The notes: generated by a model from the letters alone, not told the origin. A DNA stretch of 38,500 nt from Chromatiales bacterium (GCA_022360905.1 JAKSBX010000280.1:1-38500); one strand, 5' to 3'. Shown: positions 7,799 to 16,628, counted from the stretch's first letter. Numbers and translations: made by a program.

Positions 7799-8773
7799 AT
7801 GTCTGAATCTCCTGCTTCAAAAATAGTCGCTGTAACGGTTACCTACAATATCGATCATAGCTTCGAAGCGTCGCTGCAGAGCTACCTGCCGCAGGTCGCC
7901 TTGGTGGTGATTGTCGATAACAGCACCGAGACTGATGCGCAGAGCCGGGTCAGTACGATTGCACAAGCGCACCCTGAGCGGATCGTGCTGATCCAGAATG
8001 GGGACAATCTGGGTTTGGCTAAAGCCCAGAATCTGGGGATAAGGACTGCACTTGGCGAGGACGCTGACTGGGTGCTGCTGATGGATGACGACAGCAGTGC
8101 CGATCAGCATATGGTTGAACGACTCGTTCAGGCGAACCAGGCCCGTCAAACCGATCCTGGAACGGCGATTCTGGTTCCCAGATACCTGGAACAGAGTGTC
8201 AACAGAGAAGCCAAATTTGTCACGGCCCCTGATGGAAAATATCATTGGCCCAGGTTTGCCGTTGAAGGTTTTACCGGCCAGCCTGTGTTGCAGAATCTCT
8301 TCATCGCCATCAGTTCCGGCAGTCTTATCAAGGCAGAGCTGTTTGGTGAGATTGGTATGATCCGGGAATCCTTCGATATCGACTATCTGGATGTGGATTT
8401 CTGTCTGAGAGCCATCAAAGCCGGTTCCAGAATCGTCGCCGTCCGGGACGCAGAATTGCGGCATAATCTTGGCGAACAGACTAAACACCGCTTCCTGGGG
8501 TATCAGTTCTTTGCCTGGAACCACTCTGCCAAACGCCGCTTTACCATCTATCGCAATCGTACCCGAATCTGGCGTGAAAACCTGTTTCGCTTTCCAGGTT
8601 TTGTCTTCTTCGATTTTGAGGCCGCCCTGATGGATCTGTTCAGAATCGTTATGTTTGAACAGCAGAAGTCGGCAAAACTCAGGTCTGTGCTCAAAGGCGT
8701 GTGGCTGGGTTTATTTGGTACGGGATTGAGAAAATCGGGTATCGATTCCTCTGCCAACTCAGTATCGGGTTAG
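7799..8773 (+). CDS. Family 2 glycosyltransferase, rhamnosyltransferase-like
   Basis: Transfers a sugar from a nucleotide-sugar donor, probably in O-antigen or exopolysaccharide assembly at the cytoplasmic face. GT-A fold landmarks: VAVTVTYN, VVIVDNST, NGDNLGLAKAQNLGIRTA, the metal-binding WVLLMDDDSSAD and acceptor-side FDIDYLDVDFCLRAIKAG. These resemble RfbN-type rhamnosyltransferases. The frame is open from a GTG at 7763 with a distant GGAAG; the ATG at 7799 places the GT core nearer the N-terminus and was chosen, with low certainty. No other polysaccharide genes are adjacent. Confidence 0.82.
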   Translation: MSESPASKIVAVTVTYNIDHSFEASLQSYLPQVALVVIVDNSTETDAQSRVSTIAQAHPERIVLIQNGDNLGLAKAQNLGIRTALGEDADWVLLMDDDSSADQHMVERLVQANQARQTDPGTAILVPRYLEQSVNREAKFVTAPDGKYHWPRFAVEGFTGQPVLQNLFIAISSGSLIKAELFGEIGMIRESFDIDYLDVDFCLRAIKAGSRIVAVRDAELRHNLGEQTKHRFLGYQFFAWNHSAKRRFTIYRNRTRIWRENLFRFPGFVFFDFEAALMDLFRIVMFEQQKSAKLRSVLKGVWLGLFGTGLRKSGIDSSANSVSG

Positions 8774-8816
8774 GTTGGTGATGGCAAAGAGTCAGTTGAT
8801 CGATCATTGATCAGAG

Positions 8817-10067
8817 TTACAAAGACTCGATCCGGTAGTAGCCCGGCTCGCCACCTGACAGATCAAACTGCTGCTGATGGGGCTTGACCCGAAAGCTCTG
8901 AATTTGTCGAAATGGTCCGATTGGTGTGGTTGAGTGGCTCAGCACATAGGCACCGGCTGAGAGGTTTCTGGTGATAAGCCGGGTGCCTGTATCGGTCTTT
9001 TCGAAGACAACCTTATCGTATGGCGCTGCCAAGGGTTCACCAATGAAGATACCTTCCCCCGGTTGTTGCACGCTTCGCCAATAGGCTTCCAGCAGGGTTT
9101 GACCATGACTGTAGTGCTCCATCACCAGGCGGGGGTTGGGGAACTTGCCCAGATGATTGCAAGGCTCTACAACCGTACCGAAACTGCCTGTGGCACCGGC
9201 TTCCAGCCAGCGTAAGGCGCTCATCTGCTTGCTGCCGGTGAGTACTCCGCCCGTGGAGGTGAGATGGTCCGCAATGGCACCTGGCAGAAAGTTCAGAGTC
9301 TCCAGGCCATCGACATGGGTTCTGCCGGTAAAGTAGAACAGTACATCCTTACGATCCAGCAGAGCGTTGCCTCTGAATACCTCGGTATTGATCCAGTTCT
9401 GCATCAGGCGACGGGTCATCAGATAGTCCTTTGCCCTGACATTGCGCTGTTTATCCTTGCTACTTATCAGGTAGGCGGTTCCTGTAGGGAGAGAGCCATC
9501 TGCAGCGATACCCCGTTCGATCAGCGCTTTGGCCTCTGCAAAGCTGTTTGCAGCGATACTGATACTGGGTCGGATTGACAGATCTTTATACGGAGTGACG
9601 CCTCGGTAGTCGTAATAGGGGCTGCGTTGGGTTGAGGCGCAGGTGTGATCAGAGCACCAAGCCTTGTCATAGCCAAACGTGAAAGCGGAAGTGATCGACA
9701 TGCAGCCAACCCGGAAAGGTGCGACCCAGGTGATGGCATAGGCCTGGATGTTTGGTGGTGTGATTTCCAGTAGCTTTTGCCGGATCTTTTTGAATCGCTC
9801 TGGCGAGAGAATTTTCTTCCCAGGGCTGAAGCTGATATGCAGCAAGTTGGCGGCTGGGATCCCCCGCGCTTCTCTGTAGTAATCACCAATACGTTGACTG
9901 AGGGGATCCTGATCGTTGACAACCACGGCCAGTTGTTCTGCTGCAATGCGATGTTTGGGGAGATCGACTTCGAGTGTTTCCGCCGCCAGGTTAAGTGAAA
10001 GGGAGAGCAGCAGAAAAAACCCGGCCAGTTTCCATGTTGAATTGCTTGTATCGATACGGTTATCCAT
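8817..10067 (-). CDS. TIGR03790-like secreted protein of unknown function
   Basis: About 416 residues from the ATG at 10067, giving a signal peptide (KLAGFFLLLSLSLNLAAET). The open frame extends 77 codons further upstream, but that part is non-secretory and unlikely. The start of the mature protein (LAVVVNDQDPLSQRIGDYYREARGIPAANLLHI) matches what I recall of the TIGR03790 family, found in diverse environmental bacteria and without known function. Several cysteines occur in the central part (GCMSI, AWCSDHTCAS), and the C-terminal ~60 residues look like a small beta-rich domain (FRVKPHQQQFDLSGGEPGYYRIESL). Divergent from the ChaN-PDZ gene with a 292-base spacer. Confidence 0.72.
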   Translation of the reverse strand: MDNRIDTSNSTWKLAGFFLLLSLSLNLAAETLEVDLPKHRIAAEQLAVVVNDQDPLSQRIGDYYREARGIPAANLLHISFSPGKKILSPERFKKIRQKLLEITPPNIQAYAITWVAPFRVGCMSITSAFTFGYDKAWCSDHTCASTQRSPYYDYRGVTPYKDLSIRPSISIAANSFAEAKALIERGIAADGSLPTGTAYLISSKDKQRNVRAKDYLMTRRLMQNWINTEVFRGNALLDRKDVLFYFTGRTHVDGLETLNFLPGAIADHLTSTGGVLTGSKQMSALRWLEAGATGSFGTVVEPCNHLGKFPNPRLVMEHYSHGQTLLEAYWRSVQQPGEGIFIGEPLAAPYDKVVFEKTDTGTRLITRNLSAGAYVLSHSTTPIGPFRQIQSFRVKPHQQQFDLSGGEPGYYRIESL

Positions 10068-10359
10068 AACAAACTGACAATTTTCCAGAGTTGAGTGGAA
10101 CTTACATAAGTGATTTAGAGCTGACCCAAAATCTCTAATGAGGCTTTTGCTGAATCGGCGAAATGAAACGTATCGTTCATTTGCTGGTCTTAAACCCCAT
10201 ATTTTTCCGACTACTTTGCTATGATAGGGTGTTTCGTCTGAACCGGGCACGAGTTGTGCTGGAGCAGCAGTAGGATAGAATCCTCTGAGGCGCAACATTG
10301 TTCAACTGAGAAAGTGGTTAGACAACAATTTAAACAGCCTTCTGCTGCCGGAGATCATC

Positions 10360-11475
10360 GTGCTGCGTAACTATCTGTTTTTCATTCTCCTCACCGGCTT
10401 GGTGACAGGATCCATGGCTGAGGAGAAAACCCTGGATGCTGTTGTCGATATGTCCGCCTTGATCGATGTCTCCGGACTGGTTGAAAAAGTCTCGGATAAA
10501 CGCGTTGTTTATGTGGGTGAAACCCACGATCAATATCAACACCATCTGAACCAGCTGGCCATCATCAAGGGTCTGCATGCCAAGCATTCAGACCTGGCTA
10601 TCGGTTTGGAGTTCTTTTTCCAACCCTACCAGAAAGTCCTGGATCAATACATTGCCGGTGAGATTGACGAGGCCGGTCTGATTCGTGGCACAGACTATTT
10701 CAATCGTTGGCGCTTCGATTACCGGCTCTATCGGCCGATCTTCAGTTTTGCCAGAGAGCATGGGATTCCCATGATTGCGCTTAATCTGGAGCGTGAAATT
10801 ACAGACCAGGTAAGCCGGGAGGGGATCGAGAGCCTCAGCCCGGAACAGCAGGCCAGATTGCCGGCTGAAATCGCCAGGGATAATGAAAGCTATCGCGCGC
10901 GCCTGCAAACCATCTATGAGGCTCACCCCCATCGGGAGGGGCGGGATTTCGAGCGTTTTCTCGATGTGCAATTGCTCTGGGATGAATCCATGGCAGAACG
11001 GGCCGCAGAGTGGATTAACGAAAATCCACAGGGTCACCTGGTGATTCTGGCCGGAGCTGGCCATCTGATCTACGGAGATGGCATCCCAAGCCGCCTGTCA
11101 CGTCGGGTGGATGCGAGTCAGGCGATTGTGCTCAATGTGAATACGGTTCCCGAATTGAACCCTGAGCTGGCGGACTATCTGATCCTGGCCGATGAACAGA
11201 AGCTGCCCCCCAGTGGTAAACTGGGGGTATTCCTGGATGTGGAGAGTTCCCCGCCCAGTGTTAATGGATTCGTTGAGAACAGTGGTGCTGCGGAAGCCGG
11301 CATCAAAGAGAAAGACCTGTTGGTATCCGTTGACGATCAGCCGATAGAGAGCTATGCGGATCTGCGCATAGCCCTGATGGATCGGGAGGTTGGTGAGGTC
11401 GTCAAACTGTCAGTGCAAAGGGAGCGGCTGATTCTAGGTACCATTGTCGAAACATATCAAGTCACACTGCGTTAA
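10360..11475 (+). CDS. ChaN-like protein with C-terminal PDZ domain
   Basis: 371 residues from a GTG start, with an N-terminal signal peptide (about 1-20, ending SMAEE). The ChaN/Tiki-type domain shows VVYVGETHDQYQHH (GETH at 53-56), GLEFFFQPYQ, FNRWRFDYRLYRPI and VILAGAGHLIYGDGI (AGAGH at 231-235). ChaN proteins are haem-binding proteins tied to iron uptake, and the wider Tiki/EreA-like superfamily includes metalloproteases and esterases. Residues about 285-371 form a PDZ module (GFVENSGAAEAGIKEKDLLVSVDDQPIESYADL). Exported; role could be haem handling or proteolysis. No iron-uptake neighbours are visible. Confidence 0.82.
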   Translation: MLRNYLFFILLTGLVTGSMAEEKTLDAVVDMSALIDVSGLVEKVSDKRVVYVGETHDQYQHHLNQLAIIKGLHAKHSDLAIGLEFFFQPYQKVLDQYIAGEIDEAGLIRGTDYFNRWRFDYRLYRPIFSFAREHGIPMIALNLEREITDQVSREGIESLSPEQQARLPAEIARDNESYRARLQTIYEAHPHREGRDFERFLDVQLLWDESMAERAAEWINENPQGHLVILAGAGHLIYGDGIPSRLSRRVDASQAIVLNVNTVPELNPELADYLILADEQKLPPSGKLGVFLDVESSPPSVNGFVENSGAAEAGIKEKDLLVSVDDQPIESYADLRIALMDREVGEVVKLSVQRERLILGTIVETYQVTLR

Positions 11476-11555
11476 GGAACCTCTGAACAAGTCATGAACC
11501 GACATCTGTTCGACTTAGACTTATTCAGAAGCTGCTTAAGCTGATCAAACCAATT

Positions 11556-12863
11556 ATGGCTAAACAAACAGAACTGTTGGCACCCGCCGGCACCCTGAAA
11601 AACGCCCGTTATGCCTTTGCCTATGGCGCCGATGCGGTCTACGCGGGGTTGCCCCGTTACAGCCTTAGGGTCAGAAACAACGATTTTCTCGAACAAAACC
11701 TGGCCACCGGGATCGCCGAGGCACATGCTCTGCAACGCCAATTCTATCTGGCCTGCAATGTGATGCCCCACAACGCCAAGCTGAAGACCTTCATCAAGGA
11801 TCTTGAGCCGATCGTTGCGATGGGGCCAGACGCACTGATCATGTCCGATCCCGGTTTGATTCTGATGGTCCGGGAGCGTTGGCCGCAAATGCCGATTCAT
11901 CTTTCGGTGCAGGCGAACACAGTGAATGGGGAGGCGGTACGTTTTTGGCAGCAACAGGGGGTAAGCCGGGTGATACTCTCCCGGGAGCTGTCGTTGGATG
12001 AAGTGGCCGATATTCGCCAGCACTGTCCGGATATGGAGCTGGAGGTGTTCATCCACGGTGCCCTCTGTATCGCCTACTCAGGGCGCTGCCTGCTGTCGGG
12101 TTATTTCAATCATCGTGATGCCAACCAGGGAACCTGCACCAACAGTTGCCGTTGGGATTACAAGCTCTCCCAACCGGTCGCCGGGCCTGAACCCACTGCG
12201 GGCCCGGCCGAGGTGAGCAGACACAGTGCCGCTGATCAGGTCTACTACCTGGAAGAGGGAGGGCGTCCCGGCGAACAGATGCCGGTGTTCGAGGACGAAC
12301 ATGGCACCTATATCATGAACTCAAAGGATCTGCGTGCCGTAGAGCATGTGGCCAGACTGGTGGAGATCGGAGTCGACTGTCTGAAGATCGAGGGCCGGAC
12401 CAAGTCCCACTACTACACAGCTCGTACCACCCAAGTCTATCGCCAAGCGATCGATGATGCGGTTGCGGGTCGCCCGTTTCAGCCCGCCTTGATGGCCGAT
12501 CTGGAAAGTCTGGCCAATCGGGGATACACCGATGGCTTCTATCAGAGACATGAGTCTGATGAGCTGCAGAACTACCGATTCGGCAGTTCCCAGACTGAGC
12601 GTCAGCAGTTCGTCGGTGAGATAACGGGCATCGATCCGGAGAGTGGCCTGGTTGAAATGGATGTAAAAAACAAAATCCGTGTCGGTGACCGGCTGGAACT
12701 GATGACACCGGATGGAAACCGGGATTTTGTGCTTGAGAGAATGGAAGACAGGCATGGCAACCCGATGCATGAAGCGCCCGGCGGCGGCTATCAGGTACGG
12801 GTTAAGTTACCTGCCGAAGCGGTGACCAACGGGCTGCTCTGCCGATATCTCGATTCCGCATGA
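11556..12863 (+). CDS. trhP: TrhP/YegQ, U32-family tRNA hydroxylation protein
   Basis: 435 residues. U32-peptidase family; E. coli YegQ (TrhP) is needed for 5-hydroxyuridine formation at the tRNA wobble position. Recognisable are ELLAPAGTLKNARYAFAYGADAVYAGLPRYSLRVRNNDF, the Cys-bearing block FIHGALCIAYSGRCLLSGYFNHRDANQGTCTNSCRWDY, and YIMNSKDLRAVEHVARLVEIGVDCLKIEGRTKSHYY. These cysteines are thought to hold a prosthetic group in the family. Ribosome-binding site is weak. The 3' end overlaps the ArnD-like gene by 4 bases, so the two are probably co-translated. Confidence 0.88.
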   Translation: MAKQTELLAPAGTLKNARYAFAYGADAVYAGLPRYSLRVRNNDFLEQNLATGIAEAHALQRQFYLACNVMPHNAKLKTFIKDLEPIVAMGPDALIMSDPGLILMVRERWPQMPIHLSVQANTVNGEAVRFWQQQGVSRVILSRELSLDEVADIRQHCPDMELEVFIHGALCIAYSGRCLLSGYFNHRDANQGTCTNSCRWDYKLSQPVAGPEPTAGPAEVSRHSAADQVYYLEEGGRPGEQMPVFEDEHGTYIMNSKDLRAVEHVARLVEIGVDCLKIEGRTKSHYYTARTTQVYRQAIDDAVAGRPFQPALMADLESLANRGYTDGFYQRHESDELQNYRFGSSQTERQQFVGEITGIDPESGLVEMDVKNKIRVGDRLELMTPDGNRDFVLERMEDRHGNPMHEAPGGGYQVRVKLPAEAVTNGLLCRYLDSA

Positions 12864-13738
12864 AGCTTGGGCTGAGGATTGCCGTCAACACACTGGTTGG
12901 CGCACTTCAGGGTGTACCCGCTCTGCTCAAGCTGTTTGATCGGTACCAGGTCAAAGCGAGTTTCTTCTTTGCTACAGGCCCTGATAAAAGCGGTCGATTG
13001 GTCAATCAAAGCCAGCAACCCTGGTATCCTTATCTGCCCCTGACATCACGTCTCTACGGCCTGCTATTGATGCCACCACAGATTGCCGGTGAAGCCGGGG
13101 AGATGATGCGTGCCGTGGCTGCTGCCGGTCACGAGACAGGCATACTTTGTCATGATCGTAGTCGATGGCTGAAGGATTTAGCCCATGCGGATGAAGCAAA
13201 GACTCGCAACGAATTGCTGAAGGCTGTCGACAGTTACGTTTCCGTATTCGGTGATCAGCCAAGTTGTATGGCATCCGCCGGCTGGCAAACCAATCCCCAT
13301 CTGCTGCGCCTGCAACAGGAGCTGGGGTTCGATTATGCCTGCGATGTCCGGGGTAAGAGCGCATTTTTACCGCTACTGCAGGGCGTCGAATCCAAATGCC
13401 CCCAATTGCCGACCACGCTGCCTACGCTGAGTGAGCTGTTCAAACAAGGCGGGGAGATCACCCTGCAAAATGTACATGAGTATCTCTATGCGGAGAGTCA
13501 GCATATTCTGCCTCACGGACATATCTATGCCTGCGATGCGGAGATGGAGGGGATCGCGCATCTTGATGTTCTCGAGAAACTGCTGGTGATGTGGCGCAAT
13601 CTGGATGAGGGGATCCAACCCCTGCATACCTTTCTGGATGAACATAACAGAGCGCAACTCAACAAACATTTGATCGGTTGGTCGGATGAGACGACAGGGG
13701 AGGTCTACCAGGCAACCCAGAGTCTGAGGCAAAATTAA
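12860..13738 (+). CDS. ArnD-like NodB-fold protein, catalytic residues lost
   Basis: 292 residues, aligning by eye along its whole length with ArnD (deformylase for undecaprenyl-linked formamido-arabinose): LGLRI at the N-terminus, GVPALLKLF, KASFFFATGPDKSGR, SAGWQTN and CDVRGKSAFLPLL. Every position expected to act in catalysis or metal binding differs. ArnD RIDVDT reads RIAVNT (A8, N10); the His-x3-His pair reads Leu96 and Arg100 in GILCHDRSRW; the late His reads Asp226 in YACDAEMEG. The frame is intact and the fold motifs are kept, so this looks like a maintained pseudoenzyme or an enzyme with a changed site, not a decayed gene. Coupled to trhP. Confidence 0.75.
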   Translation: MKLGLRIAVNTLVGALQGVPALLKLFDRYQVKASFFFATGPDKSGRLVNQSQQPWYPYLPLTSRLYGLLLMPPQIAGEAGEMMRAVAAAGHETGILCHDRSRWLKDLAHADEAKTRNELLKAVDSYVSVFGDQPSCMASAGWQTNPHLLRLQQELGFDYACDVRGKSAFLPLLQGVESKCPQLPTTLPTLSELFKQGGEITLQNVHEYLYAESQHILPHGHIYACDAEMEGIAHLDVLEKLLVMWRNLDEGIQPLHTFLDEHNRAQLNKHLIGWSDETTGEVYQATQSLRQN

Positions 13739-13856
13739 CCAGATGGATCTCAGGGGTTTTCTCAAGTACCCGCTCTCGACTGTCCAGTTAACTATAGCCA
13801 TTACTTGGTTACTGTTAACAAAAACTCAGAGTGCCAAACACGAACGGAGAGTAACT

Positions 13857-13894
13857 CCCCTCTCCCCAACCCCTCTCCCGTAATGGGAGAGGGG
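13857..13894. repeat. CCCCTCTCCC hairpin repeat element
   Basis: In the 308-base gap 13739-14046. CCCCTCTCCC occurs at 13857-13866 and again at 13870-13879; the second copy pairs perfectly with GGGAGAGGGG at 13885-13894 around a GTAAT loop. This type of pyrimidine-rich hairpin is a familiar dispersed element in environmental proteobacterial genomes. The rest of the gap shows no coding signal; a strong AGGAGGT at its end serves the next gene. Confidence 0.75.
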
Positions 13895-14046
13895 CTTACG
13901 CAAGATTTCTGATTCCACGATAGTAGCGATTTCGGTTGAAACAAACTCATTTTCCTACAGAGACACGATCGCCGGCCCCATCAATCCTGAAAACCGCAAA
14001 CATTATCAGATCGGATTGATTACGCTGAATAACAGGAGGTAACAGC

Positions 14047-14937
14047 ATGAAAAAGACAACAGCAGAGAATTACCGGCAACGGGTTATCCGGGTGATCGAG
14101 TACATTCATGACCATCTGGATGACGATCTCAACATCAACCTGCTGGCTGATGTCGCATTCATGTCACCCTACCATTTTCACCGTATCTATCGCGAAATGG
14201 CGAGGGAGACTCTGAATGCGACAATCCGACGTCTGCGCCTCCAACGGGCGGCTGTTGAATTAATCAGTTCAACCAAGCCGATTGTCCGCATAGCCACTTC
14301 TGCTACTTATGGCAGTCCTGAAGCTTTCACCCGTGCATTTACATATCAGTTCGGTGAATCACCCACTGATTACCGAAATGCTAGACGCAGCGATAGCGGC
14401 CGAGTGAACGAACCTTTTGTGGCTATGTTACCAACTGAGAGAGAGGAGTATCGTGACATGTACAACGTGGAAATTGTCGATTTCAAACCGATCAATCTGA
14501 TTGGCTATTCCCATCAGGGTGATTATATGGAGATAGGCAGAACATTTGAAAAGTTATTTGTATATGCTTCCAGCCACAATCTGCTGAGTGATCAAACACG
14601 TTCAATCGGTCTCTATTTCGATGACCCGAAAACCGTGGAGCAAAACAAGCTGAGGGCCTTTGCCGCCATATCGGTAGCTGATCAGGTGGATTTGCCGGAT
14701 GGGGGTGACGTACCTGAATCCAATCAAATCCCGGGCGGTACCTGTGTGAGTCTACTGTTTAAAGGTTCCTATGCGGAGCTTGAGAAACCTTATGATTGGC
14801 TGTTTGGCCAGTGGTTACCGCAAAGCGGTTATGAAGCGGCGGACTTCCCGCCATTTGAAGAGTACCTCAACGATCCTAAGGATACACAGCCCAGTGAACT
14901 GCTGACGCGCATCAACTGTTTCGTTTCCAATGGCTAG
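14047..14937 (+). CDS. AraC-family regulator with GyrI-like effector domain
   Basis: 296 residues. The N-terminal DNA-binding domain (about 1-115) has two helix-turn-helix units, INLLADVAFMSPYHFHRIYREM and VRIATSATYGSPEAFTRAFTYQFGESPTDYR. The C-terminal half (about 135-296; VEIVDFKPINLIGYSHQGDYMEIGRTFEKLF, then GGTCVSLLFKGSYAELEKPYDWLFGQWLP) is a GyrI-like small-molecule-binding domain as in Rob and similar regulators. Probably senses a lipophilic or toxic compound. A very strong ribosome-binding site (AGGAGGT) sits before the ATG. No obvious target gene is adjacent. Confidence 0.9.
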   Translation: MKKTTAENYRQRVIRVIEYIHDHLDDDLNINLLADVAFMSPYHFHRIYREMARETLNATIRRLRLQRAAVELISSTKPIVRIATSATYGSPEAFTRAFTYQFGESPTDYRNARRSDSGRVNEPFVAMLPTEREEYRDMYNVEIVDFKPINLIGYSHQGDYMEIGRTFEKLFVYASSHNLLSDQTRSIGLYFDDPKTVEQNKLRAFAAISVADQVDLPDGGDVPESNQIPGGTCVSLLFKGSYAELEKPYDWLFGQWLPQSGYEAADFPPFEEYLNDPKDTQPSELLTRINCFVSNG

Positions 14938-14986
14938 AATCGGGGTTTGATTCATAGAGACCAGAAATAGAGTGGAACGATTGCCA

Positions 14987-15015
14987 AGCATGGTGCGGTA
15001 TAGCCGCACCATGCT
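14987..15015 (+). terminator. Strong 12-bp hairpin after the AraC gene
   Basis: Perfect stem AGCATGGTGCGG (14987-14998) and CCGCACCATGCT (15004-15015), loop TATAG, 49 bases after the AraC stop. Its position suggests transcription end, but no T-tract follows directly, so it may instead be a REP-like element or protect the mRNA 3' end. Confidence 0.5.
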
Positions 15016-15487
15016 GAAGAGACTGTTCCTGGTAAATTAGTAACTGACTCTTTAACTCTTTTATCATCCAAACATTCAAAAAAGCATCTTTAAAACAGAA
15101 TCGATGTATTACCCAGATAGCCAGCATTATAAATTCTACTTTAAGTTAAATGATATCTTAGTGCTACTAGGGGTAACCCTGTCGGAAAAAGCTGACAGAT
15201 ACAAATACCTCGTCAGTTTTAGTGTGGAAGCTTATCTTTACAAGAGAGCAAATAGACTTAGAAGCGATATCATGCAAAAGCCATAGGCTGTTATGGTAGG
15301 TGACTAGCGAGTAAGTCGGCTCAACGATAGCTATTGGTTGGCTGTGAATACAGTCTAATATCTTGTAGTGGCGTACAGGTTATCCCTAGCTAGTAAAGCG
15401 CTTTATTTTCTTGTCTACTGAACCTGCAGATACTCATCTGAATGGAATCTTAATGAAGTGTAATTCAATCACAAGGAGTGATATAGA
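15016..15487. other. AT-rich spacer upstream of the RTX gene
   Basis: No convincing gene. A 60-codon plus-strand frame (15104-15286) starts with ATG but has no clear ribosome-binding site and no recognisable motif. A perfect 12-base palindrome TAAAGCGCTTTA lies at 15394-15405, about 80 bases before the RTX start, and could be an operator. AAGGAG just before 15488 is the ribosome-binding site of the RTX gene. Confidence 0.4.
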
Positions 15488-16561
15488 ATGGATGCAATAC
15501 AAGGAAGTCAGTTAGGCAACTCGTCTCAGGCTTTAAACTCACAATTCTCAGGTGGATGTGATGCTTCACGTACAGAGCACAACTGCGATGGTACGTCGAT
15601 CACATATGAAAATGGGAGAACCACATTTAACGGTACAGATGGCAACGATAACATGCACGTCCATACCAATTGTGATGGATCAACAGAAGTTACCTGCAAT
15701 GGTCGGACATACCACTTCACCGCTGAGGAGTCTAAAAATCTGGTAATCAATGGTGGTTGTGGAGACGACACTATTACTGCAAGCGGCCGTCAATATTTTG
15801 GTTCGGAAAACCAACTGACACTTAAAGGTGGGAGTGGTGACGATGTGATCACCGGTGGTGACGGAAATGAAAAGATCCTTGGCGGTAGTGGTGATGACAA
15901 GCTGTCAGGAGGTGCTGGAGACGATATCATCCAAGGTCAAACCGGTAACGATACAATCGACGGTGGCGCGGGCAATGATAAGCTCTATGGCCAACATGGT
16001 GACGATACCATCACTGGTGGTTGCGGTAATGACAAGATCAGTGGCGGAAATGGCGATGATACACTCGAAGGTAACTCAGGCAATGACCACCTGGACGGTG
16101 GTCGAGGTAATGATACCCTGGATGGTGGTAGTGGCGACGATCTCCTTGGTGGGCAATCGGGTGATGATGTTTTGATCGGTGGATCGGGTGATGATGCTAT
16201 CGTAGGCGGTTATGGCGATGATGTCATTAAGGGTGGATCAGGCGATGATTATATCGATGCCAGGAAAGGCAATGATTGTGTCGATGGTGGTTCTGGGGAT
16301 GATACAGTTAAGCGTGACACTGTTTGCCCTACACCTTACCCAGGCGATGTTATTATCAATCCAAGGGATGATATTATTTACGGCGGTGACATTAATATTA
16401 ATATCAATGTGGATAACAGTACCCATGTCACCAATGAAGCACAACAGGACTCAGGTGGTTCGTTGTCCTCACTGCTGGATCCACTGGGGTTATTAGGAGG
16501 AGGCGGTCCTAATCTGGCCGGTGGAGGCGGTTTTCCTCTCAACTTGATTTCAATGAAGTAA
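15488..16561 (+). CDS. RTX calcium-binding nonapeptide-repeat protein
   Basis: 357 residues. The N-terminal ~110 residues contain several cysteines (GGCDASRTEHNCDGT, TNCDGSTEVTCNG). Residues about 114-275 are 18 consecutive nonapeptides of the GGxGxDxxx type, e.g. GGSGDDKLS and GGNGDDTLE, which bind calcium in a beta-roll; three or four units are imperfect (GQTGNDTID, ARKGNDCVD). The C-terminus has a Pro-rich stretch, then glycine-rich GGGGPNLAGGGGFPLNLISMK. There is no N-terminal signal peptide, as expected for type I secretion, but no ABC/HlyD secretion genes are nearby. No enzymatic domain is seen; a surface or matrix protein is the most that can be inferred. Confidence 0.9.
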   Translation: MDAIQGSQLGNSSQALNSQFSGGCDASRTEHNCDGTSITYENGRTTFNGTDGNDNMHVHTNCDGSTEVTCNGRTYHFTAEESKNLVINGGCGDDTITASGRQYFGSENQLTLKGGSGDDVITGGDGNEKILGGSGDDKLSGGAGDDIIQGQTGNDTIDGGAGNDKLYGQHGDDTITGGCGNDKISGGNGDDTLEGNSGNDHLDGGRGNDTLDGGSGDDLLGGQSGDDVLIGGSGDDAIVGGYGDDVIKGGSGDDYIDARKGNDCVDGGSGDDTVKRDTVCPTPYPGDVIINPRDDIIYGGDINININVDNSTHVTNEAQQDSGGSLSSLLDPLGLLGGGGPNLAGGGGFPLNLISMK

Positions 16562-16567
16562 GGGTTT

Positions 16568-16599
16568 CGAGGGCAAGTTCGGTCTGAGCTTTGCCCTCG
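16568..16599 (+). terminator. Hairpin after the RTX gene
   Basis: CGAGGGCAA (16568-16576) pairs with TTGCCCTCG (16591-16599) six bases after the RTX stop; a 14-base loop separates the arms. No strong T-tract follows, so intrinsic termination is likely but not certain. Confidence 0.5.
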
Positions 16600-16628
16600 T
16601 TAACTGCTCTGTTACTCCATTGGTCCTT

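Noticed and set aside
7817-8524. 235-codon minus-strand frame opposite the glycosyltransferase
   Set aside because: No domain or ribosome-binding site, and the plus-strand frame has all GT2 motifs.
15104-15286. 60-codon plus-strand frame before the RTX gene
   Set aside because: No clear ribosome-binding site, no motif, AT-rich; could not be supported as a gene.
15828-16315. The regular ~27-base repeats as a CRISPR-like array
   Set aside because: They are contiguous, in frame and encode RTX nonapeptides; there are no spacers.
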